NCBI GenBank assembly: GCA_937872925.1
Contig: CALMUT010000014.1
Span: forward strand, 1-64,000
Source: an uncultured Myxococcales bacterium
GTDB taxonomy: Bacteria > Myxococcota_A > Polyangia > Polyangiales > Polyangiaceae
Length of the DNA: 64,000 nucleotides
Direction of reading: 5' to 3'
The notes under the pieces are model-generated. The model saw nothing but the letters and a program-made list of their open reading frames with translations, was not told the DNA's origin and did no database searches. The position numbers and the translations under genes were made by a program. This document shows, piece by piece, positions 51,008 to 59,930 of this stretch (its first letter is position 1; the number at the start of each line of letters is the position of its first letter).

Positions 51008-51838
51008 ATGAGCGACTACCGAGACGACCGGGCTGCGCTGCGGGAACGTGTGCGCAGCCTCGAGACCGAGCTTGAGATTGCACAGAGCGAACAGGAGCGC
51101 TTGCGAAAGCGCGAACAGGAGGCACAAGAACTGCTCCAAGAAAATGCTCGCCTCATGAAAGAGTGCGAAGCGTTGAAGCTTGAGGCCAAGGTGTCGCCGC
51201 TTGCTCGCCAGCGGCCGCTTTTCATAGCAGGCGTCGTTGTTTCAATCTTGATCGCCGGCGTCGTCGTGGCTGCCCTTGCAGATACGGCGGAACGGCCGAA
51301 ACGCACCACCTTGGCCCGTCTTCCCCCTGTGCCACCCGAAGCGGGGCCCAAGCCGGTCCCGACGCGCACCACGCCCATTGCCGCCGTGCGCTCTAAAAGC
51401 TGTCGCTGCGCTGCGGAAGGTGACCTGCCGACGCGCATTCTGACCCTGACGCCAGGCGGTGAGATGTCCTTCGGAGAAAACCGCACGCACTTTGCCAAGT
51501 TTGGTTTCGATGTAGAGGGCGAAGTGATGTCTGTTTCCATGGACGTCGGACGCGAAACGGTTCCGCCATCCCGCGTCGAGGGCGGAATGCTGCACATGCT
51601 CATGGCCTGCATCGACGACCGCGTGGTGTTCGCCCAGGGCCAACGCATCACCGCGTGGGCTTGGGAAACAGGACGCGTATTGTGGAACACCACGCTCCCG
51701 GAGCCCGTGGGCAACTCCGAGAACGGTGCGCTCGCTGCAGAGTGTACGCCCATGGAGATCAAGCAGGGCTACCTGCAGCTCCCCACGCCGGGCGGCGTCG
51801 TGCCCGTCGCTTTGGCTGACGGCGCGCGTATGAAGTAG
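51008..51838 (+). CDS. Coiled-coil, single-pass membrane protein
   Basis: 276 residues. N-terminal coiled coil (residues 8-58, ETELEIAQSEQERLRKREQEAQ), one transmembrane helix (about 70-90, LFIAGVVVSILIAGVVVAAL), and a periplasmic domain with two Cys (SKSCRCAAEG) and a beta-rich end. It follows trkH by 19 bp and may be co-transcribed, with possible link to envelope sensing. Family unknown. Confidence 0.7.
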   Translation: MSDYRDDRAALRERVRSLETELEIAQSEQERLRKREQEAQELLQENARLMKECEALKLEAKVSPLARQRPLFIAGVVVSILIAGVVVAALADTAERPKRTTLARLPPVPPEAGPKPVPTRTTPIAAVRSKSCRCAAEGDLPTRILTLTPGGEMSFGENRTHFAKFGFDVEGEVMSVSMDVGRETVPPSRVEGGMLHMLMACIDDRVVFAQGQRITAWAWETGRVLWNTTLPEPVGNSENGALAAECTPMEIKQGYLQLPTPGGVVPVALADGARMK

Positions 51839-51842
51839 CCGG

Positions 51843-51850
51843 TTTTTTTT
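51843..51850 (+). terminator. Candidate terminator with U-run
   Basis: An 8-base T run (51843-51850) follows the stop of the coiled-coil gene, preceded by GGCT...AGCC pairing around the stop. The stem is weak. Next gene is convergent. Confidence 0.45.
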
Positions 51851-51892
51851 CGCTGCCGCCAACTACCGTAACGCCAACGACAGCCCACTAGA

Positions 51893-53536
51893 CTAGGTCG
51901 GCGGGGCGGGGCAGCTAGGTTGGGCTAGATGGTCGTAGCTGCCTAGGTTGAAATGCAGAATGTCCCGGAAGCGGTCGAGGCGGAAGATGGGGCCGCGGAT
52001 GACCCGGGAGAGATGGTCGTAGAACTGGTGCAAGCACGGATCCGCGATCTGGTTTTCGCCGCTGCGCACGGTTTCTAGGTAACCCGCAGGAATGTCGCGG
52101 CGGAAGTGGCCGATGCGCCAGTTTTCGTCTCCGTGGAACGGCAGACGGGCCAGCAGCGGCTCCGTGAGAGCGTACTTGTCGATGATATGCACGTCCGGGC
52201 CGGCAGCGTAGCCGGTCATGCCGACGGCACCTTCCACCGCGACGCGGTCGGTGCTGCTGCGAAGCTTCACGCCCCGTTTGAAGTAGTCGTGTTCCTTGTA
52301 GCGTTGCGATCGCAGGTTCAAGGCAAGGCCAGTGGTCTCCACGTAGCAATCGCGTTCATCCACAATCCCCGTCTTGGGCACGCGGCACTCGGGCTTGTGG
52401 CTTTGCATGGGCAAGCGCGGGGACAGCAGCGCGACGATGCCGAAGACACCGGCGATGACGCCCTGATCACGGGTCTTGAGCTTTGCCAGCACGACGCCAC
52501 ACACCACGACCACGCTCAATAGAAACGGCGCACTCAAGAAGCGTCCGGCCATGAAGTCGCCACCCACGCGCACCACGTAGGCCAGGTAGAGCACGATGCC
52601 CAACGCCAAGGGCAACGCGCGCCGCCGGTCCGCCACCAGGGCAGCAACGGGCGCAAGCAGGATCATGAGCATGGTCACGGGATCCCGCTGCCCCGCATCG
52701 AACAAGAAGGTCAGCCCCTGCCCTGCCAATTCCAACGCCGGTCTCGAAGTATTCAGTTTTGCGTAGGCGGTGTTGGGGAACGGAAAGCCGTAGTAAACGA
52801 CAGAAAATACCAGCCAGGCCCAGAGCGGAGCCCACAGCAGCGCGGCGTCACGCAGTGTGTCGCGCAGCGGGCGACGCAACGAGCCGTACACCAGCACCGG
52901 TAAAACGAGCAGTGCATGGTCGAAGCGGGTCAAGATCACCAGGCCGCCCAGGGCCCAGAGCAGCCGGGGGCGCTGTCCCTGAATAGCGATGAGCGCAAAC
53001 GCGATGAGCAACAAATGCGACAGCGGATTTTCCAGTCCGCTGGTGGAGTAGTGCACGTACGCCGTGGAGACGGTGAGCGCGGCGACGGCGAAGGCGCGGG
53101 CAGGAAGTGGCGCGCGCATCTTCAGCGCGAGCAACAGCACCCCGCCCAGGGAACAGGCCAGCGACAGCAGCACGCCCACTCCGTAGGCGTTGCGAAGCAC
53201 GGAGTAGCCCAAGGCGAACAGTAGCGTCCACAGTGGGCTCGTGAATCCCTGCACCCGTTCCCCCGGGTTCGCGACCAGCCCACTGCCGAGAACGGCGTTG
53301 GCTCCGGCGCGAAACGCAACAAACGCATCGTCGCAGAGCCAAGTATTTTGCACGACGACCAACAGGTACACCAGGAGCGTAGCGGACAAGATCACGCGAC
53401 TTGCGACGCGACCGTCGGCGAGGGACTCGGTGTCGTCGGCAGCAGGTGCGTCACGCGCGGCGCCGGATCCGGAACTCTCGGCGGGCTGCAAAGTGCGCGC
53501 GGCCGGGTCGCTGGGGATGACATCGCTTGTGGCCAT
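51893..53536 (-). CDS. GT-C type membrane glycosyltransferase
   Basis: 547 residues with about 10 membrane helices. The first loop has CDDAFVAFRAGANAVLGSGLVANPGERVQGFTSPLW, a D-D pair and the GERV-GxTSPLW box typical of AftB-like and other polyprenyl-sugar-dependent transferases. A 150-residue extracytoplasmic tail follows. It probably adds a sugar to an envelope polysaccharide or lipid. The first 40 residues are a flexible Ser/Ala-rich extension. Confidence 0.75.
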   Translation of the reverse strand: MATSDVIPSDPAARTLQPAESSGSGAARDAPAADDTESLADGRVASRVILSATLLVYLLVVVQNTWLCDDAFVAFRAGANAVLGSGLVANPGERVQGFTSPLWTLLFALGYSVLRNAYGVGVLLSLACSLGGVLLLALKMRAPLPARAFAVAALTVSTAYVHYSTSGLENPLSHLLLIAFALIAIQGQRPRLLWALGGLVILTRFDHALLVLPVLVYGSLRRPLRDTLRDAALLWAPLWAWLVFSVVYYGFPFPNTAYAKLNTSRPALELAGQGLTFLFDAGQRDPVTMLMILLAPVAALVADRRRALPLALGIVLYLAYVVRVGGDFMAGRFLSAPFLLSVVVVCGVVLAKLKTRDQGVIAGVFGIVALLSPRLPMQSHKPECRVPKTGIVDERDCYVETTGLALNLRSQRYKEHDYFKRGVKLRSSTDRVAVEGAVGMTGYAAGPDVHIIDKYALTEPLLARLPFHGDENWRIGHFRRDIPAGYLETVRSGENQIADPCLHQFYDHLSRVIRGPIFRLDRFRDILHFNLGSYDHLAQPSCPAPPT

Positions 53537-53746
53537 CTTGGAGACCGGGCGGTGTGCAGGAAGCGTGCCCGGCGTCTAGAGCTGGCGTTTGTGCGCCGCT
53601 GGCACAGCTTGGCGCAGCGGAACCGGATTGATCTCGGTCACGAGTCCTGCCTCCGGCGAAGGCGAACCGGGATCGCAGCGACCGCGCAAACCGCCTGCTT
53701 GGGCAGTGGTCTGCGGGCGCCTGCTCCCGGGCGTTCTCCGCGTCGG

Positions 53747-55231
53747 CTACGTTCCGCAGAACGTGGCGGTGACGACTTCGTGCTCCGCGGGCGCGTGCTC
53801 CAGGTCCGCGTGCTGCGCTTGTTCGTCGAAAGGGCTCGCAAGCACATCGACTAGGCGATGAAACGGCGCGTACTCGTCAGCGCGAGCGGCAGCGATGGCC
53901 TGTTCAACCCGATGGTTGCGCGGAACGAAGATGGGATTTTCGGCGCGCATGTTGGTGACACGCTCAGCATCGCTGCCGCCTTCGGCGTCGAGGCAGCGAC
54001 GCCAGCGGGACAGCCACTCGTCCGCGAGGGCGGGTCGGGCGAAGAGCGCTTTCAGTTCGGCCTCACTTTCGCCGGACGCCACCTGAGTCAGGTGGCGAAA
54101 GAAGAGCGTGAAGTCGACTTGACCCTCGGTGAGTGCGGCAAACGTCGCGCCAAGGAAGTCGTCGTCATCGACGCTTCCTTGGCGCCCGAGCTTTGCATTG
54201 AAACGACGGGTGAACTGCTCGTGAAAGCGTGCTTCGAACTGGTCCAAGGCGGCCCGAGCCCACGCAATGCCCGCGGCTTCATCTGCGCCCAAAAGCGGGA
54301 GCAGCGCCTCGGCGAGGCGCGATAGATTCCAAGCGGCAATGGTTGGCTGATTGCCCCAAGCGGACCGACCGCCGCGATCGATGGAGCAGAACCGCCTCAT
54401 CGAATGAAACACATCCATGAAGGCGCAAGGCCCATAGTCGATAGTCTCGCCCACCACTTGCATGTTGTCGGTGTTCATGACGCCGTGGATGAAACCCAGC
54501 GCCATCCAATGCGCCACGAGATCCGCCTGACGCTTCGCAATTTCGCTGAACAGCGCACGATAGGGCGCGTCCTCTTGGGCGGCGTCGGGGTAGTGCCGCT
54601 CGAGCACATAGTCGGCGAGTCGCTGCACGTCGCTGGCGTTGCCGCGCTGTGCCAAGTACTGAAACGTACCGACGCGCACGTGGCTCTGAGCCACACGGGT
54701 AAGCACGGCGCCAGGCTCCATTTGGTCGCGCTGGACTGGTTCGTTCGTCGTCACCGCCGCAAGCGCGCGCGTGGTCGGCACGCCCCGGGCCGCCATGGCT
54801 TCGCTCACCACATACTCGCGCAGCACCGCGCCGAGCACGGCCTTGCCATCGCCGCCGCGGGAGAATCGAGTGCGGCCCGACCCTTTCAAGTGCAGATCGT
54901 AACGCCGCTCGTCCCGACCGATCACCTCCCCGATCAAGGCCGCGCGGCCGTCGCCCAGCTGAGGCACCCAGCCTCCAAACTGGTGGCCGGCGTAGGCCAT
55001 GGCAATTGGCTCTGCGCCGGGGGGCATGCGCGAGCCCGAGAGCATCGCCAATCCGTCCGGCGACTCAAGCCATGCGCGGTCCAAGCCCAGGAAATCGCAC
55101 AGCGCCGCGTTGAGCCGTACCAACTCCGGCTTCGGAGCGGACGATGGGACCGCGTGGGCGTGAAACACCTCGGGCAGGCGCGCGTAGGAATTGTCGAACA
55201 GGGGAGACGGCACGGCCTCGTTGTGTAGCAC
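53747..55231 (-). CDS. selO: Protein adenylyltransferase SelO
   Basis: 494-residue pseudokinase-fold enzyme that transfers AMP from ATP to hydroxyl side chains of target proteins. The nucleotide site motifs are seen: DLHLKGSGRTRFSRGGDGKAV, then FIHGVMNTDNMQVVGETIDYGPCAFMD. The C-terminus ends VTATFCGT, Cys where some homologues have selenocysteine. Start GTG 55231 or GTG 55213. It is downstream of the AgmX-like gene and separated from it by a terminator. Confidence 0.93.
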   Translation of the reverse strand: MLHNEAVPSPLFDNSYARLPEVFHAHAVPSSAPKPELVRLNAALCDFLGLDRAWLESPDGLAMLSGSRMPPGAEPIAMAYAGHQFGGWVPQLGDGRAALIGEVIGRDERRYDLHLKGSGRTRFSRGGDGKAVLGAVLREYVVSEAMAARGVPTTRALAAVTTNEPVQRDQMEPGAVLTRVAQSHVRVGTFQYLAQRGNASDVQRLADYVLERHYPDAAQEDAPYRALFSEIAKRQADLVAHWMALGFIHGVMNTDNMQVVGETIDYGPCAFMDVFHSMRRFCSIDRGGRSAWGNQPTIAAWNLSRLAEALLPLLGADEAAGIAWARAALDQFEARFHEQFTRRFNAKLGRQGSVDDDDFLGATFAALTEGQVDFTLFFRHLTQVASGESEAELKALFARPALADEWLSRWRRCLDAEGGSDAERVTNMRAENPIFVPRNHRVEQAIAAARADEYAPFHRLVDVLASPFDEQAQHADLEHAPAEHEVVTATFCGT

Positions 55232-55249
55232 GACCTGCGCAATAAGAAT

Positions 55250-55277
55250 GCGGCCGCCCCCGGGTGGGAGCGGCCGC
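55250..55277 (-). terminator. Intrinsic terminator of AgmX-like gene
   Basis: GCGGCCGC at 55250-55257 pairs with GCGGCCGC at 55270-55277 across a 12-base loop (CCC/GGG extend it). On the minus strand the stem is followed by ATTCTTATT, a T-rich tail. It sits about 24 bases after the stop of the AgmX-like gene. Confidence 0.8.
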
Positions 55278-55300
55278 TGCTGAGCGCGATGGGCTCTGGC

Positions 55301-56812
55301 TCAGCCGGGAGAGAACTGGATGGGGTAGTTGACGGTGACGATGCCGTCTTTGGGTGAGGGGAAGGACAGGCCGTAGTAGGCGCTGACCACGCATCCCACG
55401 ACGCTGCTGTCGGGCAGGTCGCTGCCGGCGTTGGTGGCGTGAGTCACGGCGCCGTCCCGACTGATGACGAAGCGAACTGCGACGCGGCCCGTCAGGTTCG
55501 GGTTGCTGCGCAGGCCACCCTCGTAGCACATGCGGAAGCGACCGTAGTTCTGACGCACGATGCGTTGGATGATGTCCGCGGGCAGGGAGCCGCTGCTGAC
55601 GGTCGTCGTGCCGGGACGCATGGTGGGCACGGTGGGTTTGTGCTGGCCGCCGGGGCGACCTAGGGAATTACCAAAGCCGCGCTCGAGTCCGCCGCATACC
55701 GCGGAACCGCAGGTACCAATGGCGCCCAGGCCGATGCTCTCGCCGCGGAAGCCGCCACCGGTGCCGATGCCGCTGAGTCCGAGTCCACCCGAGCCGCCGC
55801 TTTCGCCCAGGTCGTCGCCCCACATGTTGCCGTCGGCGCTCATGGCGTCGTTGCCCAGAGCGGAGTCGCGGCCCCAGGGCACGGTCGGGCCGGTGCTACC
55901 GTTTTGCTGACTGAGCAGGCCGATCATGCCGAAGCTACGCGCTTCTTGCAGCGCTTTGTCGCGAGCCATGTGCACGTCCGTGTTGTCTTTGGGACCTTCA
56001 ACGCCAGCGCGGCGGTTTTTCATCGGCGCGCCGACTTTGCCCATCTTGCCGGATTCGCCGGCCGCGGCTTCTGCATGGTCGCTCGATCCGGGCAGCGCGT
56101 CATCCTCTGTAGCAGGATTGTCGAGCTGCTCGCGCTCACGCTCAGATGCGGAGGCGAGGTATTGCTGGATCATGTAGATGCGATCCTGAGAAGCGCTGTC
56201 GTCTTCGGTCAGGCCCAGGGGCGGCACGAAGAAGGCCATGGCGCCCATGACCGCGCCGCAGATCAGCGCGGAGACACCGAAGCTCACTGCCACGTTGCTA
56301 TCGGTGGTGCCGAATAGGCGACGGCTTGTGCGTTTGCCCGCGGCTACTGCGCTCAAGCGGATCGAGAGGGCTCCGATTTCCAGCGTGCAGCGCGTGCGAC
56401 CGACAATGGGTAGCTCCGTGGCCGTGGCAGCCTCGGCGTCCGCGCCGGGCAGTGTCAGTTTGGCGCCAACGGGCACCTGTAGAGTCGGGACGCCTCCGCG
56501 CACCGCGATGAGTGTGTGATGCCCCGCAGGCAGTAGGCCGTCGGGCACGACGAAGTCTGCGCCTTGGCCACCAAGGGTGAAACCCTTGTCGGCTTCGAGG
56601 TGGCGGACGGCGAGCACCGTGCTGCCCCACATGATGGTGACTTCCACCGCACTGACGCCCTCGCGTTCGCATTCCGAGGACAGGACCGCGGGGCCAGACT
56701 GCACCATGGCGAAAGTGGTCTCGTCGTCGTTGGTCGCGGAAGCCGCGGGGCGGAAGGGGTTCTGAGACGGCGGGACGGCGAAAACGGACGGATCGAGACG
56801 GTGCTGTGCCAT
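55301..56812 (-). CDS. AgmX/PglI C-terminal domain protein
   Basis: 503 residues. N-terminal 170 residues are beta-rich, FHA-like (ADKGFTLGGQGADFVVPDGLL), then one transmembrane helix (about 177-200, VAVSFGVSALICGAVMGAMAFFV), a long Gly/Ser/Asp linker, and the C-terminal AgmX_PglI domain (IIQRIVRQNYGRFRMCYEGGLR, then GRVAVRFVISRDGAVTHATN and a terminal strand VNYPIQF). The domain is linked to adventurous gliding motility and TonB-like energy coupling in myxobacteria. Confidence 0.9.
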   Translation of the reverse strand: MAQHRLDPSVFAVPPSQNPFRPAASATNDDETTFAMVQSGPAVLSSECEREGVSAVEVTIMWGSTVLAVRHLEADKGFTLGGQGADFVVPDGLLPAGHHTLIAVRGGVPTLQVPVGAKLTLPGADAEAATATELPIVGRTRCTLEIGALSIRLSAVAAGKRTSRRLFGTTDSNVAVSFGVSALICGAVMGAMAFFVPPLGLTEDDSASQDRIYMIQQYLASASEREREQLDNPATEDDALPGSSDHAEAAAGESGKMGKVGAPMKNRRAGVEGPKDNTDVHMARDKALQEARSFGMIGLLSQQNGSTGPTVPWGRDSALGNDAMSADGNMWGDDLGESGGSGGLGLSGIGTGGGFRGESIGLGAIGTCGSAVCGGLERGFGNSLGRPGGQHKPTVPTMRPGTTTVSSGSLPADIIQRIVRQNYGRFRMCYEGGLRSNPNLTGRVAVRFVISRDGAVTHATNAGSDLPDSSVVGCVVSAYYGLSFPSPKDGIVTVNYPIQFSPG

Positions 56813-56913
56813 AGGACTACTCCAAAGGGTGAGAGATCGAATCGGTCGCCACGCGCTGGTTTCTTGGGCAAAGCGCCCGTCGCTGTGTCTTGCCGATACG
56901 AACTATCCGACAC

Positions 56914-57020
56914 GCCGAAAGCCCTCGAGGTTCCAAAATAGTTCGAGAGTCCTTGCGCGCACCCACAGTGTGGGGAAGTCTTCACCCCCCTGAAGCCGGG
57001 TACTTTTCCGGGCTTTCGGC
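56914..57020. promoter_or_regulatory. Long-range inverted repeat in protease leader region
   Basis: GCCGAAAGCCC (56914-56924) and GGGCTTTCGGC (57010-57020) are perfect 11-bp arms about 85 bases apart; the second ends 5 bases before the AGGAGG at 57026. Between them lies CCCACAGTGTGGG (56962-56974), a perfect short dyad, and GAAGTCTTC. If transcribed, the leader could fold next to the ribosome site. It is also the divergent gap to the AgmX-like gene. Confidence 0.5.
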
Positions 57021-57035
57021 CCTCCAGGAGGCAGC

Positions 57036-59270
57036 TTGCGCACTCGAGTACTGGTCGCGTTTTTGTTGGGCGGTGGCAGTTTTGCAGCCGCAACGTCGGC
57101 GCAGGCCGCGCCCACTGCGGCGACTTCGGCCGCACACGGCATTGTGGGCAGCACAGCCCGGCCCGACGTGGGCAGCGCGCACATGGCGGCGGTGCACTCC
57201 GCTCGCGGGCGCCACGTCTTTCGCTTCGGCCAAACCTACGCCGGCTTTCCGGTGTGGCAGCGCGGCGCGACTGTGACCACGACGGATAGCGGCGCCGTCG
57301 TGACGAGCCGTACGCGGTACGCGCGCCACTTCGGCCCGCACAAAAACCCGATCAGCAGGGCAAGCGCCGCGCTGATCGCGTCTAGCGTCGCCGCGCCATT
57401 CCAAGCCAAAGACGCCACCACGCTGTGGTTCCCGATGCAGCAATCGGCGCGCCTAGTGCATGCATTCTACCGTGGGGCGATCCGAGGCATGCCGCTGGCG
57501 CCCCTCGTGCTCGTGGACGCTACGTCAGGCAAGGTGCTGCTGCGGCTAAACATGGCGCGCTTTGACCGCCTGGCCACCGTGTACGAAAACAATCCCAGCG
57601 TGAGCCCGGTGCCGACGCAAGTCACGCTGGAAGCCTTAGCGCCCGGTGCGACCCAATTGGAGACGCCCTTCTTCTCTGTTCAGAACTGCATCGACAAGGG
57701 AGAGCTTTCTAAGGGGCAGTTCAACATTCGCAAGTGCAGCTTTGAACAAACCGCCGTCGCGGACGCACAAGGGGACTTTCCCTATGCGTTTACTACTCAC
57801 GACGATTTGGAGGATCCGCACGCTGAGGTCGCGATGTTCCACCATTTGACCAAGGCGCACGCCTACTTTCAGAGTCTCGGACTCGGTGAGCTGAAAAGCG
57901 TTCCGGTGACGGCGATCGTCAACGTGCGCATGCCCGCCGGATACTCCGAAGGCGACTTCAAGAAGATGCAGGATCCGAAGCTGCCGCTGGAGCCCCTGAG
58001 CAACGCTTTCTACACGCCCTCGGCTCCTTTCGGACCAAGCGTCGGTCCCAAAGGCGCGAGTTTGTGGTTCGGGCAGGGGCTGACCACGGATTTCTCCTTG
58101 GACGGCGACGTGGTTGCCCATGAACTGGGGCATGGGGTCGTGGACGCCACCATCGACTTCGTTGGCTACTTCCAAATGGACAAGTATGGCGTGTGGCCTG
58201 CGTCGGGATCCATGAACGAAGGCATCTCTGACTACTTCTCGAGCGCCATCGCCGGAGATCCCCAGGTGGGCGAGTACGCCGCGCAGAGCTTCGTCGGTGA
58301 AGGCGCGGCGAACATTCGCGATCTGAACAACGCGCACACCTGTCCGAGTTCCATCGCTGGAGAGGTGCACGTGGACAGCACCTTCTTCTCGGGCGCGCTT
58401 TGGAGCGTGCGCGCCAGCCTGCCCGCAGCCGACCAAACCACCTTCGACCAGGTGGTTTTCGACGCCATGGTCGCCGCGCCATCGGGCGACATCGACTACA
58501 AGGGCTTCGGGCAACTCGTGATGGCGCAGCTGGAGCTGTCATCCCTGGGCAGCGCTGTCGCAAAAAACCTCGAAGCGGAGCTGACGACTCGCGGCATCCT
58601 GCCCGAGTGCGTGCGTCTTCTGGAGGTTGGAAAGAACAGCGTCAACGGCCCGTCATCGAAGTTCGGGGGAGCCTTCGTCGCGCCAGGGTTCGACTTCGTG
58701 CCCGTTCCCGATGGCGCGAGCTATGTGCCGGGCGTGATGCAGTTCCATCGAGAGCTACCCGTTGGTACCGAGCGGCTGCGCGTCTCTTGGGCGCACCGGG
58801 ACTCGCGCAACGATTTCGGTGGGGAGCCCTACGACCCGGCGATCTTGGTGCGCTTCGACTCCACGCCCATCGAATTCAGCTACGGCTCCGACATCCAAAG
58901 CAATGCCGAGCTGGTCGACGTCACTCGCAGCGGCGAGTACTTCAGCGTGGAACTGCCTGTGGCCGATTCGGCCAAGGACGTGACGGTCATGATCGTGAAC
59001 CGTGGCGATACGGACGGTCTGTATTCGGACTTCACGCTTCAAGCGACAGCTCCGAAGCCGCCACCGCTGCCGGGGAGCGGGGGCACGGGCGGTGGGCTCC
59101 CGACGCTGCCCAGTGGCGGGAGTTCGGCCGCACCGGAGCTGAGCCCCGCGGGCGGCTGTGCCGTGCAGTCGCAGAACGGCGAACCAAGGGGCTGGTTTTT
59201 CGGGGGCGTCTTGCTATCACTGCTTGGGCTGCGACGGCGACGACGGGCCCCTGCGTGCCGGGGATCCTGA
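57036..59270 (+). CDS. Secreted gluzincin metalloprotease with MYXO-CTERM
   Basis: 744 residues. TTG start with AGGAGG 4 bases upstream. Signal peptide, an FTP-like propeptide (residues about 50-190), then the peptidase with VVAHELGHGVVDA (HExxH at 362-366) and NEGISDYFS (third ligand Glu near 395), typical of M4/M36 enzymes. A beta-sandwich C-terminal part, a Gly/Pro linker, and GGCAVQ, hydrophobic helix and RRRRR follow: a MYXO-CTERM-like tail. Likely a surface-bound predatory or nutrient protease. Confidence 0.9.
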   Translation: MRTRVLVAFLLGGGSFAAATSAQAAPTAATSAAHGIVGSTARPDVGSAHMAAVHSARGRHVFRFGQTYAGFPVWQRGATVTTTDSGAVVTSRTRYARHFGPHKNPISRASAALIASSVAAPFQAKDATTLWFPMQQSARLVHAFYRGAIRGMPLAPLVLVDATSGKVLLRLNMARFDRLATVYENNPSVSPVPTQVTLEALAPGATQLETPFFSVQNCIDKGELSKGQFNIRKCSFEQTAVADAQGDFPYAFTTHDDLEDPHAEVAMFHHLTKAHAYFQSLGLGELKSVPVTAIVNVRMPAGYSEGDFKKMQDPKLPLEPLSNAFYTPSAPFGPSVGPKGASLWFGQGLTTDFSLDGDVVAHELGHGVVDATIDFVGYFQMDKYGVWPASGSMNEGISDYFSSAIAGDPQVGEYAAQSFVGEGAANIRDLNNAHTCPSSIAGEVHVDSTFFSGALWSVRASLPAADQTTFDQVVFDAMVAAPSGDIDYKGFGQLVMAQLELSSLGSAVAKNLEAELTTRGILPECVRLLEVGKNSVNGPSSKFGGAFVAPGFDFVPVPDGASYVPGVMQFHRELPVGTERLRVSWAHRDSRNDFGGEPYDPAILVRFDSTPIEFSYGSDIQSNAELVDVTRSGEYFSVELPVADSAKDVTVMIVNRGDTDGLYSDFTLQATAPKPPPLPGSGGTGGGLPTLPSGGSSAAPELSPAGGCAVQSQNGEPRGWFFGGVLLSLLGLRRRRRAPACRGS

Positions 59271-59278
59271 GCTCCCGC

Positions 59279-59893
59279 CTAACGCGCGAGGCCCGGCTCC
59301 GTCACGTTGGGATTCGTCAGGGACGTCAGCACGTGGTCGCGCCACTTGCCGTTGATGAACAGATAGTCCCGAGCCTGGCCTTCGATCACGAACCCAAGGC
59401 GCTCAAGTGCGCGCGCGGAGCGCTGATTGTCGGGTACGTAGGCGGCCTCGATACGATGCATGGCGAGGCGCGAGAATACAAACGCGATGGCGGCGCTGAG
59501 CGCTTCAGTCATCAGACCATTGCCCTCGTGCGCCTGATCGATCCCGTAGCCCAGGTGACAGGCTTGGGACGGCCCGCGGCGAAACTCGGTAAACGCCACG
59601 CTGCCGATGATGTTTTCCGCATCCGCGGGACTCACGAGCAGGCGCAGGGAGCGATCCTCCACATACTCGGCCCGATTGGCGGCTAGCCGGAGCCTCCAGA
59701 ACTCCTCGGTGTAGTACCCCGGCGGCGTGGGCGGTGACCAGGGCGACAAGTGGTCGCGGTTTTCCCAGTAGTACTTCAATACCGCTTTCGCCAAAGAGGG
59801 AGCTGGGAGGTACAATCGCAAGCGTGCGGAGTGGATCGAGACCACAGACGGGCTCGAATCACAGAGCGCAGGATCGCTCGGCGGAGCGGACAT
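59279..59893 (-). CDS. RimJ/RimL-type GNAT acetyltransferase
   Basis: 204 residues; start at 59893, a longer frame to 60088 being spurious. Contains RLRLYLPAPSLAKAVLKYYWENRDHLSPW, LGYGIDQAHEGNGLMTEAL (the acetyl-CoA loop with the Gly-rich turn) and NQRSARALERLGFVIEG, the GNAT N-end-acetyltransferase pattern. Acetylates a protein N-terminus or an amine. Divergent from tldD by about 37 bp. Confidence 0.9.
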   Translation of the reverse strand: MSAPPSDPALCDSSPSVVSIHSARLRLYLPAPSLAKAVLKYYWENRDHLSPWSPPTPPGYYTEEFWRLRLAANRAEYVEDRSLRLLVSPADAENIIGSVAFTEFRRGPSQACHLGYGIDQAHEGNGLMTEALSAAIAFVFSRLAMHRIEAAYVPDNQRSARALERLGFVIEGQARDYLFINGKWRDHVLTSLTNPNVTEPGLAR

Positions 59894-59930
59894 TGGACTC
59901 AAGACTGCCACAAGACGTCCGGCAGAGGAT

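Noticed and set aside
53537-53746. Small plus-strand gene between glycosyltransferase and selO
   Set aside because: Open frames exist but are unsupported by a ribosome site, signal or recognisable motif.
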